Below the pieces are notes generated by a model. The model searched no databases, was not told the DNA's origin, and saw only the letters and a list, made by a program, of their open reading frames with translations. The position numbers were made by a program, and so were the translations under genes. From contig JALOAL010000003.1 of NCBI GenBank assembly GCA_023228825.1, positions 62,001 through 126,000 of the forward strand: a stretch of DNA of 64,000 nt, written 5' to 3'. Positions 1 to 7,631 of the stretch are shown here, piece by piece. The DNA is from Dehalococcoidia bacterium. Its GTDB lineage: Bacteria; Chloroflexota; Dehalococcoidia; UBA2979. Numbering within the stretch: the stretch's first letter is position 1; each line of letters begins with the position of its first letter.

Positions 1-813
1 CTCGCCACGCGCATCGAGTCGCGGCGCGGGTGGGATGCCGTGGTGCTGCCGCCACGCCAAGAGCGCCAACTGCGCGAACTGGTGGGGCGCTACACCCACT
101 CGGCCACCGTCTTCGACCGCTGGGGATTTGGCGGCAACACGGGCATCGTGGCCCTCTTCGCCGGCCCCAGCGGCACCGGCAAGACGCTCTCCGCCGAGGT
201 CATCGGCACCGCCCTGGGCCTGGACGTCTACAAGATCGACCTCTCGTCGCTCGTCTCCAAGTACATCGGAGAGACGGAGAAGAACCTGGAGCGCATCTTC
301 GACGCGGCCTCCGCCGGGAACGTGGTGCTCTTCTTCGACGAAGCGGACGCCCTCTTCGGCAAGCGCTCCGAGGTCTCCGACTCCCACGACCGCTACGCCA
401 ACATCGAGGTTGCCTACCTCCTCCAGCGCATCGAGGCCTACGAGGGCATCGTGATCCTGGCCACGAACCTGCGCGCGAACATGGACGACGCATTCCTGCG
501 CCGTATCCACGTGGCCGTGGACTTCCGCGAGCCGGACGAAGAGCAACGCCTGGACATCTGGAAACTGGCCTTCCCGCCTGACGCCCCGCAGGAGGACCTG
601 GACCTCCCGTGGATCGCCCAGCGCTTCCGCGTGACCGGCGGCAACATCCGCAACGCCGCCACCACCGCGGCCTTCCTGGCTGCTGAAGCCGGACGCGCCA
701 TCGCCATGGACGATGTGGTGCGAGGCCTGGACCGGGAGTTCGAGAAACTCGGCCGGCTCCGTACGGAGGCGGACTTCGGTCCCTACTACCGCATCGTCAC
801 CAGCAACGACTGA
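1..813 (+). CDS. AAA+ ATPase of contractile-injection-system type (5' end cut by window edge)
   Basis: The frame is open from base 1, so the start lies upstream; 270 residues are visible. It holds one AAA+ module: Walker A GPSGTGKT (visible residues 55-62), Walker B VVLFFDEA (108-115), then KRSEVSDSHDRYANIEV and the sensor-like ILATNL, with a two-arginine FLRRIH segment. This pattern (SKYIGETEKNL, DALFGKRSEV) resembles the ATPases encoded with extracellular contractile injection systems (Afp15/Pvc15-like), which are thought to help particle assembly. That family link is from memory of the motifs. The N-terminal part is not visible. A general CDC48/FtsH-related ATPase is the alternative. It ends 26 bases before the convergent SoxD-like gene. 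Confidence 0.8.
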   Translation, partial: LATRIESRRGWDAVVLPPRQERQLRELVGRYTHSATVFDRWGFGGNTGIVALFAGPSGTGKTLSAEVIGTALGLDVYKIDLSSLVSKYIGETEKNLERIFDAASAGNVVLFFDEADALFGKRSEVSDSHDRYANIEVAYLLQRIEAYEGIVILATNLRANMDDAFLRRIHVAVDFREPDEEQRLDIWKLAFPPDAPQEDLDLPWIAQRFRVTGGNIRNAATTAAFLAAEAGRAIAMDDVVRGLDREFEKLGRLRTEADFGPYYRIVTSND

Positions 814-839
814 GGCGTGCCCTTCGTAGAGGGCAGTGC

Positions 840-1610
840 CTAGTCTCCGGCCTCCGCGCTCGCGCCGCCGCCCCCGGACTCCACGTCCGGGCGGCACGCC
901 TCTGCCCAGCAGGAGAAGAACGCGTCCCGGTTGGGCATTTCCACCTGGACCAGCGTCTCGGCGTTCATCTCCTCGCTGGCCTCGATCACGCCGTTCTCGG
1001 CCAGGAGGAAGGCCGAGACGGCGTAGACCTCATCCGGGCTCAGCGTGCCCGGCGTCAGGAATGGCATGGCGCGGTTGATGAAGTCGTAGACGGTGGTGGC
1101 GTACGGCCAGTAGTTGCCGATGACCTTGGGCTCGCCTGGCTGCCAACCGTCCTGGGCGACCTCCGGCTCGACGATCAACTGCGGCCCGTTCCCGCCTGGC
1201 CCGTTGCCCTCGCCGTGATCGCCGTGGCACGTGGCGCACTGAGCGACGTAGACCTGGGCGCCCGTCTCCGCGATGCCACTGCCGTCCGGCAGCCCCTCAC
1301 CATCGGGGCGGACGTCGATGTTCACGGTGGCGAGGTAGGCGTCGTCCACCTCGGAGCCCAGGTCCTCCTCCAGCGCCATCTCCAGCGCGCCGTCGTAGGC
1401 GTCCTGGTAGGCGGAGGCTCCGGCGCCTCCGCCAGAGGGCGTGCTGGTGGTAGCCGCCGTAGGCGTGGATGTCATGCCCTGGGTGGCGGTAGGGCTACTG
1501 TTCGGGTCGTCCTCGTCGTCGCAGGCCACCAGCAGCACCGAGGCCGCAAGGGCAATTAGCACCAGGGTCAGCGGAGGGCGGAAGCGAGTGAGACTACTGC
1601 GCGAAGCCAT
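840..1610 (-). CDS. soxD: SoxD-like monohaem cytochrome c lipoprotein
   Basis: This is a 256-residue exported cytochrome. The N-terminus has a hydrophobic stretch ending in a lipobox-like LVAC (Cys30), then a Thr/Ser/Pro/Gly-rich linker. One haem site, CATCH (125-129), is followed by NYWPYATTVYDFINRAMPF, where Met182 is the likely distal ligand. The NIDVRPDGEGLPDGSG stretch before the haem and the WPY..RAMPF block match the N-terminal half of SoxD, the electron-accepting partner of sulfane/sulfite dehydrogenase SoxC. Classical SoxD has two haem domains; only one is present here. It overlaps the end of the SoxC-like gene by 17 bases on the same strand, so the two are co-transcribed and probably form a complex outside the membrane. 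Confidence 0.8.
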   Translation of the reverse strand: MASRSSLTRFRPPLTLVLIALAASVLLVACDDEDDPNSSPTATQGMTSTPTAATTSTPSGGGAGASAYQDAYDGALEMALEEDLGSEVDDAYLATVNIDVRPDGEGLPDGSGIAETGAQVYVAQCATCHGDHGEGNGPGGNGPQLIVEPEVAQDGWQPGEPKVIGNYWPYATTVYDFINRAMPFLTPGTLSPDEVYAVSAFLLAENGVIEASEEMNAETLVQVEMPNRDAFFSCWAEACRPDVESGGGGASAEAGD

Positions 1611-3000
1611 TGGTCACCGTCCCATCACTGGCTACGCGCCAGGGCTGCTGGCCGTTGTAGTGGTAGCCCGTCTGCGGCGCGTAGCGTTCCGTGTCCAGCA
1701 ACTCCTGCTGGGTAGGCTGCACATAGCCTGTCTCGTCCGTGGTGCGGCTCACGATGACCGCCTCGCTGCCGTCCCACTGCCACGGGAAGCGGAAGCGGGT
1801 GACGGCCTTCGACAGCACCGGCTCCTCCAGCCGCGCGTCCTCCCACGTGTCGCCGCCGTCCACGCTGACCTCCACACGTTCAACGCGGCCGCGGCCTGAC
1901 CAGGCCATACCGCGGATCTCCCAGAAGCCGGGGGCCGGGATGTCCTTGCCCACGGAGGGCCAGGTAATGAGGCCCTTCGCCTCCATGACGAACGTGAACT
2001 GGCGCGCTCGACCGTCGTCCAGGACGTCCGTGTAGTTCTTGGTCTCCTCCTTGGTCTGGAAGGGCTCCGTCCAGAACTCCAGCCGCCGCAGCCACTTGAT
2101 CTGCGAGTTGCCCTCCCAACCGGGCAGGAGCAGCCGGAAGGGAAAGCCCTGCTCCGGCCGAATCGGCTCGCCGTTCTGGATGAACGCGATCATCGCGTCG
2201 TCCATGAGTTTTTCGAGGGGGATCGAGCGGGTCATGGCAGCGCCGTCAGAACCCTCCGCGAGGGCCCACGCCGCGCCGTCCTGCACCCCGCCCACATCCT
2301 CGATCAGGGTGCTGACCGGCACGCCGATCCACTCGCTGGTGGAGACCAGCCCGTGGACGTCCTGTGCGGTGGCGTCTGCGTCCGAGCCGGTGAAGCCGGA
2401 CCCGCTGTTGCCGGAACACTCTACGAAGTGGATCTGGCTGTAGCGGGGGAAGCGGTGGATCTCGTCCACCGTGTACGTCTTCGGACGGCCTACCATTCCG
2501 TGGACCGTGAGCCGGTGCTCCGCCGGGTCGATGATCGGAGTCCCGTTATGGTTGCGCTGGTAGTGCAGGTCGGAGGGCGTGATCATCCCGTCCAGATCCT
2601 GCAACGGTGTGAACGACGCCCCCGCGAACTGGCGGAGTCCCTCGCCGTTGAACGTCCGAGGGAAGTCGAGGAACGGGGAGCGGATGCCGTACCCGGAGAA
2701 CGGCAGACCCACGGTCCCCGCAGGATTCCCCGGCACGGGGAGCCCGGGGTCGGGCGCCTGAGCGAACGTGGCGCCGTACCTCGACAGTGCGAAGGCGCCC
2801 GCCGCCACTGCCGAACCGGCGATGAGCCGGCGTCGCGAAAGCCGGACGCGAGTCGCGCGGAGCGAGTCCATCCGTGGTTCGTTCTGTGGTGCCTTCGCCT
2901 CAGGTGGGGCCTCAGGTGGGGCCTCAGGTGGGTCTTCAGGTGGGGCAGTCTCGCCGTCTGCCTGCTGGCTGGTGTCCTCGTCTCGGCCGTCCACGTCCAT
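1594..3000 (-). CDS. soxC: SoxC-like molybdenum sulfite/sulfane dehydrogenase
   Basis: The 468-residue product belongs to the sulfite oxidase family. It has a Mo-pterin domain with the molybdenum-ligand Cys195 in HFVECSGNSG and a C-terminal dimerisation domain (MAWSGRGRVERVEVSVDGG). Long stretches such as LQDLDGMITPSDLHYQRN and TRSIPLEKLMDDA are characteristic of SoxC rather than YedY. A twin-arginine-like signal (LSRRRLIAGS, about 55-63) predicts folded export. The chosen start has a good Shine-Dalgarno (GGGAGG, 7-base gap) but leaves an unusual 50-residue acidic, Pro-rich segment before the Tat signal. An inner ATG at base 2871 would give an ordinary Tat peptide but has no Shine-Dalgarno. 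No soxXAYZB genes are in the window, so sulfite or an organosulfur compound may be the substrate. Confidence 0.88.
   Translation of the reverse strand: MDVDGRDEDTSQQADGETAPPEDPPEAPPEAPPEAKAPQNEPRMDSLRATRVRLSRRRLIAGSAVAAGAFALSRYGATFAQAPDPGLPVPGNPAGTVGLPFSGYGIRSPFLDFPRTFNGEGLRQFAGASFTPLQDLDGMITPSDLHYQRNHNGTPIIDPAEHRLTVHGMVGRPKTYTVDEIHRFPRYSQIHFVECSGNSGSGFTGSDADATAQDVHGLVSTSEWIGVPVSTLIEDVGGVQDGAAWALAEGSDGAAMTRSIPLEKLMDDAMIAFIQNGEPIRPEQGFPFRLLLPGWEGNSQIKWLRRLEFWTEPFQTKEETKNYTDVLDDGRARQFTFVMEAKGLITWPSVGKDIPAPGFWEIRGMAWSGRGRVERVEVSVDGGDTWEDARLEEPVLSKAVTRFRFPWQWDGSEAVIVSRTTDETGYVQPTQQELLDTERYAPQTGYHYNGQQPWRVASDGTVTNGFAQ
2899..2946. repeat. 12-bp tandem repeat, four units, within soxC
   Basis: Four consecutive copies of CTCAGGTGGGGC or near copies (units at 2899, 2911, 2923, 2935) encode the PPEAPPEAPPEA-type stretch in the N-terminal extension of the SoxC-like protein. 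The unit length is a multiple of three, so copy-number change would not break the frame. Confidence 0.9.
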
Positions 3001-3257
3001 CTCGGGCCTCCCTCATCGGTCTCGCTCTCATCTCAGGCAGAGCGAACAGTCTGACCGAACCACCGAGGGGATTACGGAAGGGAAACCGGTGTGGATCGTC
3101 CGTGACGGATTCGTGCGGAGTGCGTCGCGCCGAGGGCGGTGGGATGTATCGAGCGTGGCCGGGCCACTGACTCGTCCTCGCCTGCTCGCGGCCGCCCCTG
3201 GACCATGCGGGCGGAAGAGCCGCAGCGCCCGGTGGGGGCCTGCCCGATCCAGCCTCC

Positions 3258-3782
3258 TTAGTCGCCGCCCAGTTCGCGCAGGGCGGCCGGCAGGCGTTCG
3301 TCCGGCCAGTCCAGGTGCACCACGTTCTGGCCACGGGCGCCGTCGTAGCGCTCGACCACCACCGAGTACATGTCGGTCTCGTTCTCCGGGCGCACCACCA
3401 GCGTGTCACCTCGGACGGGCGGGCCGGCGTCCACGGTGAACGAGCGCAACTCGCCGCGCAGGTGCGGTGCGTCTCCGCCGACCGGCAGGCCGGAGTCCGT
3501 GCCCACGCGCGCGGGGCCGCTGTCGTCGCGGTCGCGCTCACCCAGGCCCGGATGAGGCGAGTCTGTGGGCCAGATCATCAGGTGCCCTCGGCCCATGCGC
3601 GTCTGACCGTTCGAGGTCAGCAACTCGGCCCACCCCGCATCCCGAGGCGCCACACCGGACGATGCGCTGCCCCCGCCCCGAGCCGCGGCCTGCCACGGAC
3701 GGCGCACCCGCGTCTTCAACTGCGCCCACAGGCGGCCCGGCCGGGGCATGTCGAACTCGAGTTTGCCTTCGATCTTGACCAT
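3258..3782 (-). CDS. Hypothetical protein, 174 aa
   Basis: I do not recognise this gene. The start is well supported: GGGAGGAGGAG lies directly upstream with about a 3-base gap to ATG. The protein has no clear signal peptide or membrane segment. It begins VKIEGKLEFDMPRPGRLWAQ, has a central Gly/Asp-rich region, and ends in a more ordered part with RGDTLVVRPENETDMYSVVVERY and HLDWPDERLPAALRELGGD. Codon use matches its neighbours. It stands alone between the SoxCD pair and the molybdenum hydroxylase genes on the same strand, with about 195 bases on one side and 257 on the other, so a shared operon is not shown. Confidence 0.65.
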   Translation of the reverse strand: MVKIEGKLEFDMPRPGRLWAQLKTRVRRPWQAAARGGGSASSGVAPRDAGWAELLTSNGQTRMGRGHLMIWPTDSPHPGLGERDRDDSGPARVGTDSGLPVGGDAPHLRGELRSFTVDAGPPVRGDTLVVRPENETDMYSVVVERYDGARGQNVVHLDWPDERLPAALRELGGD

Positions 3783-3976
3783 GTACTCCTCCTCCCGAGG
3801 ACGGCGGTAGCCGCGATCACCGGACGAGCGGAGGTCCCGCTGCGGGCCAATCGTGCCCCAATCGTGTCACAGCGCCGCCAGCCTCAGGCGCCGGAAGCGG
3901 TCAGGGCGCATGACAAAGCCATCACAGCGCCGTCGCCCTCGACGCGCGCGGTGCACCTCTGATCAGAGGCCGCGGG

Positions 3977-6031
3977 TCAGTCCAGGTAGCGCTGGATCGG
4001 CAACTCGCGATGCCTCACGCCCGTGGCGCCGAAGACCGCGCCGGACACCGCCGCAGCGATCGGCACAATGCCCGGCTCGCCCGCACCCGTGGACGGCGTC
4101 TCGTCGTCCCCGACGAAGCGCAGGTCAATGCGCGGCGCGTCCACGATGCGGGGCACGCGGTAGCGGGCGAAGGTGGGGTTCAGCACGCGGCCGGCCTCGA
4201 AGTCGCTGGCCTCGAAGAGCGCGCCGCCCAGGCCCATGACGATGGCGCCCTCCATCTGATTGGCCGCGCCCTCCGGGTTCACCACCAGGCCGCAGTCCAG
4301 CGCCGCGCTCACGCGGTGCACGCGCACCTCCCGGCCGTTCACGGACACCTCCGCCGCCGTGGCCACGTACGACCCCACGTCAATGCCCAGGGCAATGCCC
4401 GCGCCTCGGCCGTCCGGCAGGCGCGGGCCGCTCCAGCCGAAGTCGTCCGCCGCCGCCTCCAGCACACGTCGGAAGCGGGGCTCCGTGAGGTGGGCCAGGC
4501 GGTACTCCACCGGGTCCCGTCCCACGCGCGCCGCGATGTCGTCCATGTGCACCTCGCGCGCGAAGTGGTTCACCGCTGCGCCCAGCGAGCGATAGGACCC
4601 GGACGGCAGCGGACTGTCCGAGCGGTAGACCATGGAGCGGATGTTGCCGGCGTCGTACGGCGTCTCCGAGCCGCGGCGGCCGATCATGACACGCTCGCCG
4701 GCGTGGTAGGCGTGGCTGTCCCACGCCACCAGTCGCCCGTCGCTCGCCACGCCCGCACGGATACGGATCAGCGCCGCCGGACGGAAGTTGGACCACATGG
4801 TCTCTTCCGCACGTGTGTACGCCACTCGCACCGGCCGCCCGGCTGCCTTCGCGAAGCGCGCCGCGTCGTGCGCCAGGCCATACGGGGACTTCGCGCCGAA
4901 GCCGCCGCCGATCTCCGGCGCGATCACCCGGATGCGCGACTCCTCCATGCCGAAGATCGAGGCGAGTTCCGCGCGCAGGCCGAACGGACGCTGGGTGCCC
5001 GCCCACACGGTGAGCGAGTCTCCCTCCCACGCCGCCACCGCCGCGCGCGGCTCCATGGGCATGGGCGCGATGTACGGAATGTAGTAGGTCGCCTCGATGA
5101 CCTCGTCCGCCTGCTTGAAGCCGGCGTCCAGGTCGCCCGCCTCCTGCGTGCTGTACCCATCCTGCCCGCTCTCCACCAGCAACGCCGGCATGTCCCACCG
5201 CGAGGGCTGGCCCTGCGGGATGTCCCACTCCAGCCGCGCGATCCGAGCGGCCAGCGCCGCCGTCTCGTCGTCCTCCGCCAGGATGGCGAAGATGCCGCCC
5301 TCCTCCACCACCTGCACCACGCCCGGCAGCGCCTCGGACGCGGCAAGGTCGATGGTGCGGAGGGTGGCGCCGTAGGTGGGTGGGTGCAGAATGGCGGCGT
5401 ACAGCACGTCCTCCGGCAGGATGTCCTGCGAGTAGCGTGCGGCCCCCGTCACGCGGTCGATGCCGTCCAGGCGCCGCAGGTGGGACTGGCCCATCTGCGT
5501 GAAGTCCGCCCGCCGGGTGACCTGCGCGTGGTCCGCGATCTCGCGTTCCTGGTCCGCCTCGATGAGGTCGGCGTACGGGATGGACCGGCTGCGGTCGTGG
5601 CGAGAGACCACGGCGCCGTCACGCGCCTCCAGGTCCTCCACCGGCAGGTCCAGCCGGTCCGCCGCCATGGCGAGCAGGGCCTCCCGAGCGGTGGCGGCGG
5701 CCTTCCGCAACTGCCACCCCACACGCGCGGTGGACTGGCTGCCAAAGGTGCCCATGTCCCAGGGCACGCGCGCCGTGTCGCCCAGCACCACCTCCACCGA
5801 CGCCATGGAAACGCGGAGTTCGTCCGCCACCTCCACGGCCAGGCCGGTGCGAATGTTCTGGCCGTACTCCACCTTGCCGGCGAAGGCCGTCACCCGACCC
5901 GTCCCGTCCACGATGATCCAGGTCGCCCGCTGCGTCTGCGGAGCGGTGTTCCCGTACGTCGCCTGTCCGTACCCCGTCCGCGACGCCGGAAACCCCACCG
6001 TCACGTCGCCCACAATGCTGAGCCGCCTCAC
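3977..6031 (-). CDS. Xanthine dehydrogenase family, molybdopterin-binding large subunit
   Basis: This 684-residue protein is the Mo-cofactor subunit of a molybdenum hydroxylase. Visible signatures are GKVEYGQNIRTGLA near the N-terminus, a glycine-rich Mo-pterin stretch IRVIAPEIGGGFGAKSP, and the catalytic-type glutamate (Glu652) in GAGEPGIVPIAAAVSG near the C-terminus. The family hydroxylates N-heterocycles, purines or aldehydes; substrate cannot be told from sequence. It is slightly short for the family (often about 750 residues) and has no fused FAD or iron-sulfur domain. It overlaps the small-subunit gene by 4 bases (ATGA), giving translational coupling. No FAD-binding middle subunit gene and no XdhC-type maturation gene are seen nearby, which favours a two-subunit, isoquinoline-oxidoreductase-like organisation. 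Confidence 0.9.
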   Translation of the reverse strand: MRRLSIVGDVTVGFPASRTGYGQATYGNTAPQTQRATWIIVDGTGRVTAFAGKVEYGQNIRTGLAVEVADELRVSMASVEVVLGDTARVPWDMGTFGSQSTARVGWQLRKAAATAREALLAMAADRLDLPVEDLEARDGAVVSRHDRSRSIPYADLIEADQEREIADHAQVTRRADFTQMGQSHLRRLDGIDRVTGAARYSQDILPEDVLYAAILHPPTYGATLRTIDLAASEALPGVVQVVEEGGIFAILAEDDETAALAARIARLEWDIPQGQPSRWDMPALLVESGQDGYSTQEAGDLDAGFKQADEVIEATYYIPYIAPMPMEPRAAVAAWEGDSLTVWAGTQRPFGLRAELASIFGMEESRIRVIAPEIGGGFGAKSPYGLAHDAARFAKAAGRPVRVAYTRAEETMWSNFRPAALIRIRAGVASDGRLVAWDSHAYHAGERVMIGRRGSETPYDAGNIRSMVYRSDSPLPSGSYRSLGAAVNHFAREVHMDDIAARVGRDPVEYRLAHLTEPRFRRVLEAAADDFGWSGPRLPDGRGAGIALGIDVGSYVATAAEVSVNGREVRVHRVSAALDCGLVVNPEGAANQMEGAIVMGLGGALFEASDFEAGRVLNPTFARYRVPRIVDAPRIDLRFVGDDETPSTGAGEPGIVPIAAAVSGAVFGATGVRHRELPIQRYLD

Positions 6032-6579
6032 GAGGCGTCCCCCTCGCTCCCCGTGTTCCGCTCGCTCCGGACGGACATCTCCTCTGCCGCGCGGAGGACG
6101 GCGCGCTCAATGCGCTGGTAGGCGCCACAGCGGCAGACATGCTCCACCAGCGCCTCGCGCACCTGGGCCGGGGACGGCTCTGGCTCGCGCTTCAGCAGGC
6201 CCACCGTGCTCATGATGAAACCGGGGATGCAGTAGCCGCACTGCATCGCCTGTTCTTCCACGAAGGCGCGCTGCACCGGGTGCAGGTCGTCCAGCGTCGC
6301 GACGCCCTCGCCCGCAGCGGCCGCCGCGAGGGCATCGTGAGTGGCAATGCCCTCGATGGTGGTGACCTCGCCGCCGGCGACCGCGCCCACGGTGGTCATG
6401 CAGGAGCGCAGCGGCTGGCCGTCCACCAGCACGGTGCAGGCCCCGCACAGGCCCTCACCACAGCCGTACTTCGTCCCGGTCAGGCGCAGGTCGAACCGCA
6501 GGTAGGAGAGCAGGTTGCGATCTCCCCGCGACGCCTGCCGCTCCACCCCGTTCACCACGAGTACTGGCGACGTTGGCAC
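6028..6579 (-). CDS. Xanthine dehydrogenase family, [2Fe-2S] small subunit
   Basis: The protein (183 residues from the chosen start) has the two iron-sulfur domains of the family: plant-ferredoxin type with Cys40, 45, 48 and 60 (GCGEGLCGACTV..RSC) and the helical domain with Cys114, 117, 149 and 151 (CGYCIPGF, CRCGAY). It passes electrons from the Mo centre to an external acceptor. The frame is open 66 codons further upstream, but the GTG at 6579 has GGGGAGG about 5 bases before it and gives the normal family length and N-terminus (PTSPVLVVNG). The stop overlaps the large-subunit start. The tandem AGCACGTG sites just upstream may regulate the pair. Confidence 0.9.
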   Translation of the reverse strand: MPTSPVLVVNGVERQASRGDRNLLSYLRFDLRLTGTKYGCGEGLCGACTVLVDGQPLRSCMTTVGAVAGGEVTTIEGIATHDALAAAAAGEGVATLDDLHPVQRAFVEEQAMQCGYCIPGFIMSTVGLLKREPEPSPAQVREALVEHVCRCGAYQRIERAVLRAAEEMSVRSERNTGSEGDAS

Positions 6580-6594
6580 GGGCACCTCCCCGAT

Positions 6595-6610
6595 AGCACG
6601 TGAGCACGTG
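6595..6610. promoter_or_regulatory. Tandem AGCACGTG repeat upstream of the hydroxylase operon
   Basis: Two adjacent perfect copies of AGCACGTG lie 16 to 31 bases upstream of the small-subunit GTG, just outside its ribosome-binding site. Each contains the palindrome CACGTG. The position suits an operator near the transcription start, but no promoter or regulator is identified. Confidence 0.35.
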
Positions 6611-6845
6611 CATTGTGCCACGCCGCGCGACACTACGAGGTCCGGCGACGCCCTGCCCCCGTCCGCGATGGCGCGTCGCACGGGGGCCATCATCTCCGCG
6701 GGGGGAATATCCTGCCGCCCGTTCCCGCGCATTCCGTGGTCTGCGTAGACGCCGCCGAAGGGCTTCGATAGGCTCAATGTGTCGGCTCGGAACCGCCTCG
6801 CGATTGCCGGCCCGCACCCTGTGAGTGGCCCGAAGGAGGCTCCTG

Positions 6846-7511
6846 GTGACCTTCGTCATCACCGACCCGTGCATCGACGTGATGGACCAGTCATGCGTCG
6901 CGGTCTGTCCGGTTGACTGCATCCACTTCGAAGAGGGTGCAGACCGGATGCTCTACATCAACCCTGCGGAGTGCATCGACTGCGGCGCCTGCCAGCCCGC
7001 CTGCCCCGTGAGCGCCATCTTCCCGGAGGCTGACGTCCCGGAGGCGCAGTCGAAGTTCATCGACATCAACTCGCTCTGGTTCGACGACCCCGTCGCCGCG
7101 CGCTCGCAGGTCGGTGGCGCACCCGCCACTGCCCCGGCGGCGGAAGCACCCGCCACTGCCCCCGCCGCGGAAGCACCCGCCGCACCGCCTGCCGAGGCTG
7201 CTGCCGCCGCCCCCGCCGCATCCGAGGACGCCCCGAGCGTGGAGCCGGCCGCCGCACCAGCAGCATCCTCCGCCCCCGCTGAGCCCGCCCCCGCTGCGGC
7301 CGCCGCCGCCGTCGAGCCGCCGCCGGAGCCGGAGAAGGAACCCGCCCCCGCCGGCAGTTACAAGTTTGGCGAGAACGGCGTGGAAGGAAAGTGCGCGATC
7401 TGCGGCACATACGTCATCAAGAATGGCGTCCCGTTCGGCCGCAAGTCCGTCCTGTGCCCGGAGCACGCCCACTACGAGGTGGCCTACCGCACCACGCCCG
7501 GCCGGCGCTAG
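6846..7511 (+). CDS. 7Fe-type ferredoxin with long Ala/Pro linker and C-terminal zinc-finger-like domain
   Basis: The 221-residue product starts with a ferredoxin domain. Cys9-x7-Cys17-x3-Cys21-x3-Cys25 and Cys43-x2-Cys46-x2-Cys49-x3-Cys53 follow the spacing of FdxA/Azotobacter FdI, which bind one [3Fe-4S] and one [4Fe-4S] cluster. A linker of about 80 residues rich in Ala, Pro and Glu follows, partly built from a DNA repeat. The last 45 or so residues hold Cys183-x2-Cys186-x17-Cys204-x2-His207, a plausible zinc site. Standard ferredoxins end after about 105 residues. The start is GTG at 6846 with AAGGAGG 6 bases upstream; the ATG-like extension upstream is rejected because it precedes the Shine-Dalgarno. 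The gene is monocistronic, followed by a strong hairpin. Confidence 0.88.
   Translation: MTFVITDPCIDVMDQSCVAVCPVDCIHFEEGADRMLYINPAECIDCGACQPACPVSAIFPEADVPEAQSKFIDINSLWFDDPVAARSQVGGAPATAPAAEAPATAPAAEAPAAPPAEAAAAAPAASEDAPSVEPAAAPAASSAPAEPAPAAAAAAVEPPPEPEKEPAPAGSYKFGENGVEGKCAICGTYVIKNGVPFGRKSVLCPEHAHYEVAYRTTPGRR
7119..7172. repeat. 27-bp tandem repeat in ferredoxin linker
   Basis: Two near-identical 27-bp units (7119-7145 and 7146-7172, differing at a few wobble positions) are followed by the first 9 bases of a third. They encode repeated APATAPAAE units of the linker. In-frame expansion is the likely origin of the long linker. Confidence 0.8.
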
Positions 7512-7533
7512 CCGCGCCCGCAGACAGGACACG

Positions 7534-7562
7534 GACGGCCCCGGCTAACAGCCGGGGCCGTC
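7534..7562 (+). terminator. Hairpin terminator after ferredoxin gene
   Basis: A perfect 13-bp stem (GACGGCCCCGGCT and its complement) with a 3-base loop AAC starts 22 bases after the ferredoxin stop. It is followed by TT and a short T-containing tail rather than a full T tract. Confidence 0.75.
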
Positions 7563-7631
7563 TTGCATCTCACGCCTCCTCGACCCTGTGGTTCGGCTTG
7601 GACACGCTTCCGGGGTAAGATGGGGGGACAG

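Noticed and set aside
4010..6121. 703-codon plus-strand frame opposite the molybdenum hydroxylase large subunit
   Set aside because: Composition (Arg, His, Gly, Ala) and lack of any motif mark it as a shadow of the conserved gene.
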